Shown here: piece by piece, positions 32,111 to 42,700 of the stretch
Layout of the letters: every line of letters begins with the position of its first letter
Position numbering within the stretch: position 1 is the stretch's first letter
Assembly (NCBI GenBank): GCA_033816765.1
Contig: CM066293.1
Span: 2,976,001 to 3,040,000 of the forward strand
Source of the DNA: Nothopassalora personata
Taxonomy: Eukaryota; Ascomycota; Dothideomycetes; Mycosphaerellales; Mycosphaerellaceae
DNA: 64,000 bases
Direction: 5' to 3'
The notes under the pieces: model-generated
Seen by the model: only the letters and a program-made list of their open reading frames with translations
The model's database searches: none
What the model was told of the DNA's origin: nothing
Position numbers and translations under genes: made by a program

Positions 32111-34133
32111 GGTATAAGCCGGCGGAAGGATCCGCGAAGGCTACGTATATAGTAGTCGAATATAAGGTGCCTACGAAGGCCGTATAAGGCGCTAAAACAA
32201 GGGCATAGGTTATGCATTTAGGCCTTAACCCTTCGGTAGCTAGATATAAGGACCTCTACCCCCGATAGTAAACTTAGCTATAACCTATATATAAGACACT
32301 AACCTATAGTATATTCTATCGGACTAAAAGGCTCGCTTACTTAGTTAAGCGTACACCCCCGATAGTAATAACATTAGAGAGGGAGGTAAGGAGAGAGAAG
32401 AGTAGAGAGAAGAGTATTTATTTTAAAAATAAACTTTTATAGGGCGCGCTACGGCGCTACGTAGATAGGAGATAGGCGCGTAGTAGGTAGCTAACATACG
32501 CGGAGCGCGCGATTACTCGTTATTATTATCCTTATTATCCTCCTTATTATACTCGCCCCGTAGGGCTAGTAGTAAGAAGGCCCTATCGGCCGTAGTAGTG
32601 TTAATGTTTCTAGCCTATAGGAACTATAACTACGGTTAGTATAGGACACGTATACGACACGTATATTACTTACCGTACGGCCGAGCTTAAAGAGCCTATT
32701 AAGGGCCCTATTCTACTCTTACTATAGAACTACGGACGTAGTAGCGGCGGCGGAGGAGGGGGTAGTAGTAGTAGAGGCGTCGGCGAAGCGTACTGTTAGG
32801 AACCGCTGTACGTTATCCCAACTGGGCTTGGATCTTTGCAGTGATGTCTCTGACTCGTTGAGAAGGTAGTGGTTCCAAACAGTATATGGTGTATACTTGA
32901 AATGAGTTGAGCACGAAGCTCCTATCTACTCGCTAAGGAGCGTCGTCTATATAGTGCCATGTCTTGGCGTCGTGTTCGACCGTTCGACCAGGTCGACCGG
33001 TCGTCCGGTCGTCTGGTCGTCCGGACTCACGTGACCTCTGTTAGACGTGTCCCCCACGGGCCCACACCGTCATTGGTTCTCCGGTGCTGGATTCCTTCTA
33101 CCTCGTAGAACTGATCCGTAACACGTACGCGGGTATCGCCTATACGCTTATTCTTATAGGTAGAGAACTACCTCTTAGCCTAGGAGGAGGTTAGCCGATT
33201 TATATAGGGAGCGATAGTACGCCGTATACGACGAGCGTAGGGAGCGCTAGCGAGGCGTAGTACTTACCTCTAGGATCTACTCGCCTAGCTAGGCGTAGAG
33301 CTCGTACTACTAGTCTAGAGCATCCTACTCTTATTTAGTAATAGGGTTACTAAGCCCCTAGATAAGCTTATCGCGCTAGGCGCGAGCGGCGCGTAGGCGA
33401 GCTACTAGCTACGCGATAGCGACGCTAGTGTTACTAACGTAGGGGTACCTAATATCTCTATAGCGCCTATACTTCTTAAGTAACTCGCCGGTAGTAATAC
33501 TATTACACGTATCCTACTCGTCTACTATACTATTAGTAAGCGCATCGTAAGCAAAGGGCCTAGCGAATACTTACTAGCTACGAAGTACGGGAGGTACCGT
33601 ATATATATCCTAATATCTATACCTAAGCGCCTAGCTAGTAAGGACTTAGGGGTCTACGGCCCTAGTGCGCTAAACTTACGCTTCGCTAGCGTATCTAGTA
33701 CGCCGAGCGCGCTAGACATCTATGCTCGTAGTACTATTAATAGTGTTAGTAGTACTAATAGGCCCCCTATAAGGGCCTCCTAGCGGAGCTAGTCTTAGAT
33801 AGCTTCCTCTAAAGCTATAGTAGTACTAGCGGGTCGCTAGATAGTCGCTAGCGAGGAGCTAGTAGATCGCTAGTAGTGCGGGTGTAGTACGCTACGAGAA
33901 CGTAGTATAAGGGAAAAGAAGGAAAAGGAGAGAGAGGGTGCGCTTCTTAAACCCTCGAGTTAGTCAACCCGGTAACTATAACTTTACACCTACCTATACT
34001 ACGATAACGATACGTACGAGACCTATAGGCAGGTCGTATAGTAACGGAATCTACGAGAAGTAGATAGATCACTTATATAGAAACCTCCTAAAGCCGCGAG
34101 CTAAGGGTAGCTCGTCCTAGAAGGGGAGGCAGT
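32111..34133. other. Family B 3' region between chromodomain and LTR, unexplained
   Basis: RIP-saturated sequence of about 1.7 kb after removing the solo LTR. A purine-rich stretch (about 32385-32425) is followed by AAAAATAAA. Minus-strand frames give S/T-rich, protein-like text but are too damaged to call. Part of this region recurs at about 36950-37140. Confidence 0.5.
32794..33123 (-). mobile_element. Young solo LTR with a GGTCGTCCGG array
   Basis: TGTTAGGAACC to GATCCGTAACA, perfect duplication CGTAC (32789-32793 and 33124-33128). Its first ~170 bases closely match the young element's LTR, including the TATA core, but the array (about 32970-33025) consists of TTCGACC/GGTCGACC and GGTCGTCCGG repeats. 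The part after the array is also different. Not RIP-damaged. Confidence 0.87.
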
Positions 34134-34331
34134 TATAAGGGTAGCCTATAGTTCACCCTTATATATAATGCGGCTATGCCCGGCTTAGCATGTCGCACGT
34201 AACGCGCATACGTACACTAGGAGACGCGTATAGCGTCGATAGAAGAAAGTAAGCTTTAGTTTATCGACGATTAGAAGATCGTAGGCGTGCTATACATTAC
34301 GACATCCCCTTATAGCCTTACGGCCCTTATA
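34134..34331 (+). repeat. 3' LTR of family B copy B2
   Basis: 198 bp, from TATAAGGG to CCCTTATA, with the same interior landmarks as 3981-4178. Preceded by the purine tract AGAAGGGGAGGCAG. Confidence 0.75.
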
Positions 34332-35640
34332 GTAAGAGCTTCCTAAGGAATACCCTTACCTTCCTTATTAAATCCCCTCTAAAAGGCGTCGGCTCTTTTA
34401 GACGCGATCGAGTCGTATACGCTACGACCGCGCCTCGTACTATAATATTATCGTTAGTAGCTATCGAGATAGAGGTAGGGGTTATAGTAGGGAGGTAATC
34501 TTCTCTTCTTCCTCCTATCTACTTTAGAGACGGTACGCTTATAGCGCGTAAGATCTCTAGCCACTAGATCTCCTACTATATCTTCTACTCTTTAATCTTA
34601 GCCCGTAAGGCCTCTCTTCTCGTAACTAAGGCTATATAATACGCCTACTACTATACTCTAGGGCTTAGGAGGAGCGTAGGTAACTCGCTATCGCGCGTAT
34701 TACGATCGGGCTCTATAGTATATATAGATTATAACGAGGGGAAGCTTTAGAGCTATAAGGACTATAAGGGGATTTTATAATATATAGTACGCCTACGATC
34801 TTATAATCGTAGATAAACTAAAGCTTACCTTCTTCTATAGATGCTATACGTATCGCTTAGTATACGTATACGTGTTACGTACAACTTACTAAGCCGGGTA
34901 TAGCCGTATATTATATATAAGAATTAGCTATAGGCTAGGCTATTCTTATAGTATATAATCCTATATAGGACCTTTAACTTATTCGTTGTATATATAGTAC
35001 CTAAGAGAGTAAAGATAAGAGAGAGCTCCCTAAGGAATACCCTTACTTTCTTTATTAAGTCCCCCTTAAAAGGCGTCGGCTCTTTTAGGCACGGTCGAGT
35101 TATATACGCTACGGCTACGCCTCGTACTATAATATTATTATTAGTAGCTATAGAGATAGAGGAGGAGTTTATAGTAGGAAAGTAATTTTCTCTAGCCGGC
35201 CCTCCTATAGGCTCCGGAGGCGGTACGCTTATAGGACGTAAGATATCTAACCGCTTAATTTTTTACTATATCTTCTACTCTTTAATCTTAGACCTTAAGG
35301 CTTCTCTTCTTATAACTAAGGCTACGCGACGCACCTACTACTATATTCTAAGGCTTAGGAGCGGCGTAGGTAGTTTACTATTACGTGTATTACGATTAGA
35401 CTCTATATTATATATAGCTTATAATAAGAGGAAGATTTAGAATTATAAGAACTATAAGGGGACATCGTAATATATAGTACGCCTATAATATTATAATCGT
35501 AGATAAATTAAATCTTACCTTCTTCTATAGACGCTTCGCGTATTATGTTATATATATACGCATTATATATAGCTTACTAAGCCGGGTCTAGCCGTATATT
35601 ATATATAAGGGTTAGCCATAGGCTACCCTTATAACTAGGA
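34332..35640 (-). mobile_element. Two minus-strand family B LTR-gag fragments in tandem
   Basis: 34332-34960 is the reverse complement of a family B 5' end: gag part, leader, then LTR (about 34763-34960). 34961-35640 repeats the same order with further divergence. They face the plus-strand B2 element, forming an inverted arrangement. RIP-damaged throughout. Confidence 0.6.
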
Positions 35641-37140
35641 AAGTATAGATATAAGGGTAAAGTATAGTACCTAGTATAATAGAAGGGCTAGCTAGAGGAA
35701 TATAATATTACGGTTTAGTTCCGCTAGGAGCTAGAATTACTAACCTACATATAACGTGCTCTATTTTAGTATTTAAATACTAAATAGAGAATATAAAGGT
35801 ATAACTAAGGCGATAATTAAGTATAATATCTTGCTCTTATAGAGCTTAAATAGAGTAAGAAGAGTTATAATAGAGTACTACTCTATTTAAAGGCTAATCT
35901 CCTTTATATTTAGAAACGCTAAGAATCCCTTATAGTTTTAATACGTTTAACTTACTATTTTATATTACTATTTAGAATATACTAAAACCTAACCTCTACT
36001 ACACTATTTCTTAAGTCTTTATAAGACTAAGATAACTACTACTGTATTACTCTCCCTCGACTTCTTATCGGCCCGAGAACAAACCTAATTAAGCTTATCT
36101 TCTTAACTTATAATATTATTAGGTTATACTAAACCTAACATATAATAGCTAGACGCTAGTATAAGAACTTACGAATACTATACGTATAGTAGTTAAATAT
36201 GAGGCATTATAGAAGGTAATATAAGATATAGGAGAGAGTAGAGTAGATTATATATCTATAGATAAAAATAAAAATAAAAGTAAGATCTCTTTATAGGAGT
36301 ATAATACGAAGGTACTATATAGACTAAAGATAGGAGCGTAGTAGGAGGCTAGTAGGCAAGGTATACGCCTACTAGCCTAGCCGTATATTATATATAAGGA
36401 TTAGCTATAGACTACCCTTATAGCTATAGTAGTAGTTCGTTACTAGTAATACACTAGTATAGAGCTAGCGAGAAACTAGTAAGTTACTAGTAGTATAAGT
36501 ATAGTACGCTATATACGCTATAGTAATATAGTGTATATAAGAGAAGAAAAGGGAAAAAGAGTATACTTTTTAAATCCCTAAGTTAGTCGGCCTAGTAACT
36601 ATAACTTTAACCTCTTATACCTTAATAATAATACGTACGTAATACGTAAGTAATCCGTATAGTACTAGAACTAGCGAGAAGTCGATAGAACTACTATATA
36701 GAAACCTCCTAAAGCTATAAGCTAAGGGTAGCTTATACTAGAAGGGGAGATAGTTATAAGGGTAGCCTATAGCTAATCCTTATATATAATATACGGCTAG
36801 ACCTAGCTTAGTAAGCCGTACGTAATATATATACATATATAATGTAACGCGTAAGGCGTCTATAGAAGAAGATAGAATTTAGTTTATCTACGATTACGCT
36901 ATTATAGACGTACTATTTACTATGATATTTCCTTATACTTATATTAAGATGCTTAGCTAGGAAGGATATTAGAGTCTACGGCTCTAATACGCTAAACTTA
37001 CGCTTTATAAACGTATCTAGTACGTCTAGTAAGTTAGGCACCTATAGGAGTACTAGTAGTATTTCTAGTACGTCGCGTACTAGGGCCTCCTAACGGAGTT
37101 AATCTAGGGCGTCTTATGGCTAATAGGGCGCGCTAATTCT
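35641..37140 (+). mobile_element. Family B 3' fragment with a solo LTR and further LTR pieces
   Basis: 35641-35705 and 36146-36230 match the family B chromodomain end, split by the solo LTR. Family B LTR pieces are at about 36370-36425 (minus) and 36757-36955 (plus). 36960-37140 resembles the unexplained B 3' region near 33640-33800. The RIP-type composition ends at about 37140. Confidence 0.6.
35706..36140 (+). mobile_element. Solo LTR of the A/C group, with an AT-rich dyad array
   Basis: TATTACGG (RIP-altered TGTTACGG) to CCTAACA, with TATAA duplication (35701-35705 and 36141-36145). The 3' half matches 3190-3429. The U3 region (about 35755-35885) is made of CTCTATTT/AAATAGAG motifs, including a near-perfect dyad around TAGTATTTAAATACTA. 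Confidence 0.8.
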
Positions 37141-39783
37141 CTACGACGTAGAACACTAACTTCATATATTACGCTCTTCCCGAATGAAACTTCTCCCGCA
37201 AGGCGAATCACCACTACCACGTGCGAAGGCTCCGTGAACGATTCGGCCAACGCGCGGATCCTTTAGAAAGGGGTCGCAGGCGTCGAAGAGTCAGGCCCCA
37301 TTTTCGACTATGGGCTGACCCCAATCTGACTAATCATTCAAATCCCATCAAATAGTGAATACCCACCCCTAGCCCTCCGCTGCACTTAGGTCCTCCCACG
37401 AGATTCTCCCTCCCTCCGGAGCCCCTCCTACCGAGGGCCCCTCCTAAGTCTGCTGCGGCTACAGGGAAGATAGCTGCCTTCAGCCCTCGCCCGGCGGGCT
37501 GGCGCATTTTGGAGTGCTAGAGGGCTAATCAAATTTTGGGTGATAGCTAAGAGTGGGGTCTGCCCATAGACTTTTCGCAGGTGCACTCGCAACTACTAAA
37601 TGGCAGTCCCGGCTCGCACGAAGACATGACAATGATATACAACTCCCGGCACCGGAAAGAGTAGCTATTCCTTCGTTGCTCCACATTTGGCAGAAGCTGA
37701 ATCTTAATAAGGCTATCACTAAAATTTGATCGAAATCGTGCTACTTTCGCAATACATCCGGTGCCCTAAAAGTGGTGATTCTCGGCGCTAGTTCCGACGG
37801 CCGGTGTCTGTGGCGTTTCAGCACGGACGTAGGCACGAAACACTATAGAGTATGATGTCGATGATATGGTCCGCCGTATTCTCAACGGGAGGCTGAACCT
37901 TGAGGGGTGGGACGAGAACGCGAGCCACAAAGGGATAGGCGCTGCGCTCTGCTTGCACGTCGAGATGCAGCTTTTACACACCGACATGGCCTAGACCACA
38001 TGATAGCCACCTCATGCATGCGAGACATAATGGGTCGAGTCAGTGACACGCAGCAAACTCTGCCAGGGAGATGCTGATCTATATCAGCCTTGCGCAGCCG
38101 CTTAAATTTGCGGTCAGCAAGGCTGATCACGTCCTCATAAGCACCGTGCGACCTTCTTTGACAGCATGGGAACCTCAACAAGATGAGTCAATGCAGACCG
38201 CGTGACCACAGTCGAGTAATACGAGACAAGATAAGCGCCAGGTCCCGCCGCAAGACACGAGAGACGATGCCGTTAGGCATCTGGACCAAATACTCACACT
38301 GATATCGTACAGCTCATCTGCGCATATAGGCGCCGCCATGCCTCCATGGGTGTCAGTCAACCAGTACTCGGACGTGCTACGCTCGTTTTGACACGAGACT
38401 GCAGTCGGAAGCTCGCGCACTTCTCGTTCACTCCTGGATCATGGTGGTAATCGCGCGTGTCCTGCCGTCCTGCCTGGTCCGTTTCTTCGAAAGTTCGCCG
38501 TATGTCATGCGGCAGATGGTAAGGCCGACGAAAAATGACATGCCGATCCGCTTGGCAACCTGCCTTATGGATGATATGTTGGCATATCCTGGTCAATACT
38601 GCCTCGAATGAGATACACGATCTCGGGAGATCGTATAGAGAGTCGTTTTCATATCCTACGCACAGCCCCGAAAGAGGCAGTGCCTCGAGATTTCTGACGA
38701 TCCTCCTCAAACGGCAGCGATGCGGCGGCGGTGCCGCTTCTTGGCATGTCACGCCCTGTTCTCTTCTACAGATTGGACCAACTTTTTGCCAGCTTTTTGT
38801 CGGCTATTCAAGTAGTTGCAGATGAATTAGCAACAACTTAGCTATAAGCTAAAATTCAATTATATAAGGTAATATCGTGCGTCACTTTTTTGCGAGGCTC
38901 GGCTCCGATCATCAATCCGAAGAGCTCGTCCAAGGCTGTCGCTACTCATTATTATCTCCACTGACAGCGGCACGCTTTCTCGAAGGCATCGTGCTATATG
39001 TAAGGTAGTAAACAGATTGGATAGCAAGACGCGACAGCGACCTAATCATGAGGTCGGGATCGGCCAAGTTAAGTCAAACTATAAGATGATATGTGGCCAC
39101 CTAATGTTAGAGCCCATCAAGGCGACGGGAAGACATCGTGCTATAGTTAGAAACGCATACCGCAGTAGGCAAGTAGCTTGTGATCTAGTTCAGGATTCGA
39201 GTCAGAAATGTGTACATAATGTAAACATGTTATACATGCTTGACACTTTGATACGTCGACGACCCAAAGAGAGGGGGACTGCATCGGTACAAACATGCCC
39301 ATACGTACGGCCAACGATATCAAATCACAACAGGAGAAATCCGGACACCGTTGAGACTTATTGCACCGATGGGACGACAAAGTGTCTAATGTTTGTATGT
39401 GATGGCGACACATAGTCAAATTTTCCGATCTGTCTCATAAGTTGTTTTAGCGCACTACCTCAACACTAAGACAACACTCGCCAGCACTGCACGAAGATCA
39501 CCTGGCAAGATGTTCCGATCACGAATGTAGAACGAGCAGGTGAGGATCCAGTATGTTGTTGACCGATTTGGATGAGTAGGATCAGCTCGCGGGCATTTGG
39601 TCATCAAGGAGGCACGTTCACGGTGCAGCTCGTCGAGCTACAAAGGTGGTACTGACAAATTTATTGCGGTATCTATCCGAGATAATCCTAATCTATGCAA
39701 GATCTCAACTGTCTCAATGGGCTCAGGGGATACATGGTGTGAAGCTTTCGACCTGACTGCTGGAAACTAACATTGCAAGCTAC
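37141..39783. other. Gene-poor transition zone, no RIP signature
   Basis: CA and TG are frequent again, so RIP stops sharply at the edge of the repeat block. Short open frames exist on both strands (for instance 38357-38752 minus, 131 codons) but none shows a recognisable domain, a convincing start or a clear intron chain. A decayed gene on the minus strand between about 37.8 and 38.75 kb cannot be excluded. Confidence 0.5.
37529..37730. repeat. Possible MITE-like inverted repeat pair
   Basis: TCAAATTTTGGGTGATAGC at 37529-37547 recurs inverted at 37712-37730 (TCAAATTTTAGTGATAGCC on the minus strand) with one substitution and one indel. The ~200-bp span would suit a small inverted-repeat element. 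No clear target duplication. Confidence 0.35.
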
Positions 39784-42700
39784 TCACCGCGCCCTGGCAT
39801 CTAGGATGCGGCGGATTGCTTTGAAGTGGTCGCGTTTCACTTCCTCGATCTCTTCTGCGCTCAGTTGAAGCGCGATCTTCGCGGATCGATTGTCAATGGT
39901 GAGGTCTTCAATGTCATCCTCCCAGGTCGCATCTTCGCGCATGTCACTTGGTCCGCCAGCTGATGCTATCGAGTCTTCCATCTCTTCATCTGAGTCGAGA
40001 TCGGCGTCAAGTACCTCTGCACGTCCGTCAATCTTCACGTACTGTCCGTCGAGCTCATCATCTGCCTCAGTCAAAGCAAGCTCGTCACCGTCAGAAGCAG
40101 CTTCCCGGCCTGCGGCCGTGGCTCTTCCCATCCACGACTCGCGCAGCAGCAAGCCAAGCATGAGAGCAACCTTGCGGTCAACACTGTTTCCCACGATCTT
40201 CAGCTGCTGTACTGGTGTTCCAATCAAGACCTCGTGATCTAGATAACCCTGTGCTCGTCTTGCCTCCATAACGGTCAAAATCCTGGGCTCGTCCCAATGT
40301 ACCCATCTGCCGCCGATACCATCGCCGACGGACATGCGCGTGATGATAGTAGGAAACAGGAACTGGGGTAAGACTCTGGCGTACATCCTGGAGTTTGGCA
40401 TTCTCCTGATGTGGTTGACTTTGTCACAATGCTCTGAAGGTTCGCCGCGAAGCAGCCCTTTCAGCTTGGCCTGCATGAGACCCATGCCATAAGGCCGTGT
40501 TGGCACCGCAGCCATGCGTGTACGGACGATGGCTGGCTCGCTATTCGCCGTGCGATGGTCTGGGAAAGCCAGGCAGATCTGCGCTTGAGCATCGTCAATA
40601 TTTGGAAGATCGGCAGTGGCTTTGCGCGGATTGATGTGCTCGAATGGCGTAAAGCAGTTTTTCCGAGTGCCAAAAGATAGACCATTGCTCGATTTACCAA
40701 GTGCTCGCACCTTCGTATCGTCTGTCGGATGCGCGTGGCTATGCGGGGGTTGGCTGAAAGGCGGCAAGCCTGGCACCGAAGCAACGATAAACACGCGCGA
40801 ACGCTGTTGTGAGCTGGCATAAGACCAGGCGTCCATCAGGAACTGCTGGACTTGGTACCCCAATCCGACCAACGCTGCGATAATCTGGGAGAAGACGTTC
40901 TCAGTCTTGTCTTTTCCCATACCCGAGGTCATGGTAACGACGTTTTCCAGAACGAAGTACTCGGGAACGTAGAAGTCAACATATGCGACCACGGAAGCCA
41001 CCATAGATGCATTGCGCCTTGAGGAGTCGCTCATTTTGCTGTTCTGCAACTGCGAGAAGCCTGGGCATGGGCTGCCCGCTGAACAGAACTGAACTTGGCC
41101 TGGTCCAGCCACATGTTTGTTGCCCTTCATGGCGTTGGCAAGAAAGTCGTTGACGGAGCCGAGAAAGAATTTTACCCGCCCGGGGCTGGTAACATTGGCG
41201 CGATAACTGTGTAGCGCATGCCCAGCCCAGTCAACAGCATAGCGGAATTCCACACTACCACCCTCTTCCAGGCCTCGATCGAAGGTACCACCACCACAGA
41301 ATATGCCCAGGCCCTTGAGCTTTGTTTTGCGTGGCCGGACCTTCGGGTTCCAGCCCTGGGAGATTGGCGGAAGCAGAAAGTCATGAGCATCGTAGAAAAG
41401 CTCTCCATTCTCGTCTGGTAGCGGTAGTGTGTCCGTGATAGTGGATTCGGGCTCGCTAGTAATAATGTAGTAGAAGTCCCCAAGTCCATCACGGTCATAT
41501 GGAGTTACGACGTCTTGCGGGTGGCCAAAGAAGAGCACATGGCATTTCCTGATAATCTTGTCGCACGACTTGTCGAAGATCTCCGAGGAGAGTACAAGCT
41601 CATTCGGACGCGCACTTGATTCTGGGTCGGCTTCAATCTTTCTTAGCAGACGTCGGAGCTGAATGCGTCTTTTGCCAGTGTCGAAATGCGTAATCTGCGC
41701 AGGCTGAAGTCGATCTTCACCACGGTCATCAGACCACTCTCGTACCAGTACCGTGTCGCCAATGGCATACTTAGATCTGCACTCTTCGAAGATTGGCACG
41801 CGATCTTCGCACTTGCATGCGAAGTCGGACTCTTGCAACGCGATGAAGTCGTACGTATCTTCCTGGTGAATAGTGCGAAACTTCTGACGAATGAACAACC
41901 CTCCTTCTGCATATGGGTCCCGAGCGAACCAAGACACGTCGAGCTTTTCGATCACACATTCCAGATCGAGTGCTTCTCGTCCACATGAGCAATTGTCTGA
42001 TAAGAAAAGCTCGTTCTTGAATGGATAGAAGGCCTTCCCCATTGTAGTGTCCTTAGGTTCGTACAGCCAAAGGACATCGAGCAATGTTCTATCGCCGTGT
42101 TCACGCACCTGCTGGACGTACGCAAACCATGGATTGCCATCAGCGCCCCACTTGGTGCTGAAATCAGGATGCACACAGACGACATCGCCGGCCGACACGC
42201 CTACAACAGGCTCCGGTGAGTCGCGCACCGTGCTCATTGGTGTTAGCAAGGAATGGACCGCAGCAGACTCGTGTTGGGGTACATGTCGTGGAGTCAGTCG
42301 CAGTCTCTGCTTGCGCTTCCTGATGTGCTTCAACACTGCAGGTGTGGCTTTGCGCTCTACCAGCTGGTCGGCAAAGTACATCGACTCGAAACACTCGTAA
42401 GCGTAGGGCGTGACCACAGTCTTGTGCTCGAGGTTTGGCTGCTCGGGTATGGCCGAGAGGTGCTGGAAGTCGACTTCACACCAAAGAGGATGCCTCAGAA
42501 GTCTGGCAGGATCAACGCCATAACACTCTTTCCGTAAATAGCCGATATGGGCAGCAATGGTCGTGCGAAAGTCATGAAGCCCGGCGCAACCAAGCCACAC
42601 ACAGAAAGTCGGCTCCTTGCCGTACTGCCACTTCAGCCAGGCCAGGAATAAGTCTTGAAAATGTCCAAGCGTGACTTTGTTGTGGTCGAGCAGGAAATCC

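Larger units (their letters stand above)
3981..34331 (+). mobile_element. Ty3/gypsy element, family B, copy B2 (hosts nested insertions)
   Basis: Direct LTRs of 198 bp bound this copy (3981-4178 and 34134-34331). Removing the nested elements A, C and two solo LTRs leaves about 6.9 kb reading gag (about 4200-4816 and 11878-12400), protease (about 12480-12780), RT (about 13010-13985), RNase H (29717-30170), integrase (about 30330-31900) and a chromodomain-like end (about 31960-32110). Pieces continue in order across each insertion, which shows the nesting. About 1.9 kb between the chromodomain and the 3' LTR is unexplained. A purine tract AGAAGGGGAGGCAG precedes the 3' LTR. I found no target duplication, so the right flank may be rearranged. 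Confidence 0.75.

Noticed and set aside
32719..33850. An antisense ORF in family B, in the same place as those of A and C
   Set aside because: Minus-strand translation gives protein-like S/T-rich text, but in RIP-saturated DNA with TG gone almost every frame looks open once TAG and TAA are excused, and two frames compete. Without an undamaged relative I cannot support it.
38357..38752. 131-codon minus-strand ORF near the repeat block
   Set aside because: No domain, no convincing splice chain to neighbouring frames; may be a decayed gene but not supportable.
39017..39415. 132-codon plus-strand ORF
   Set aside because: Composition looks random and there is no recognisable motif; lies in the dim-2 3' flank.
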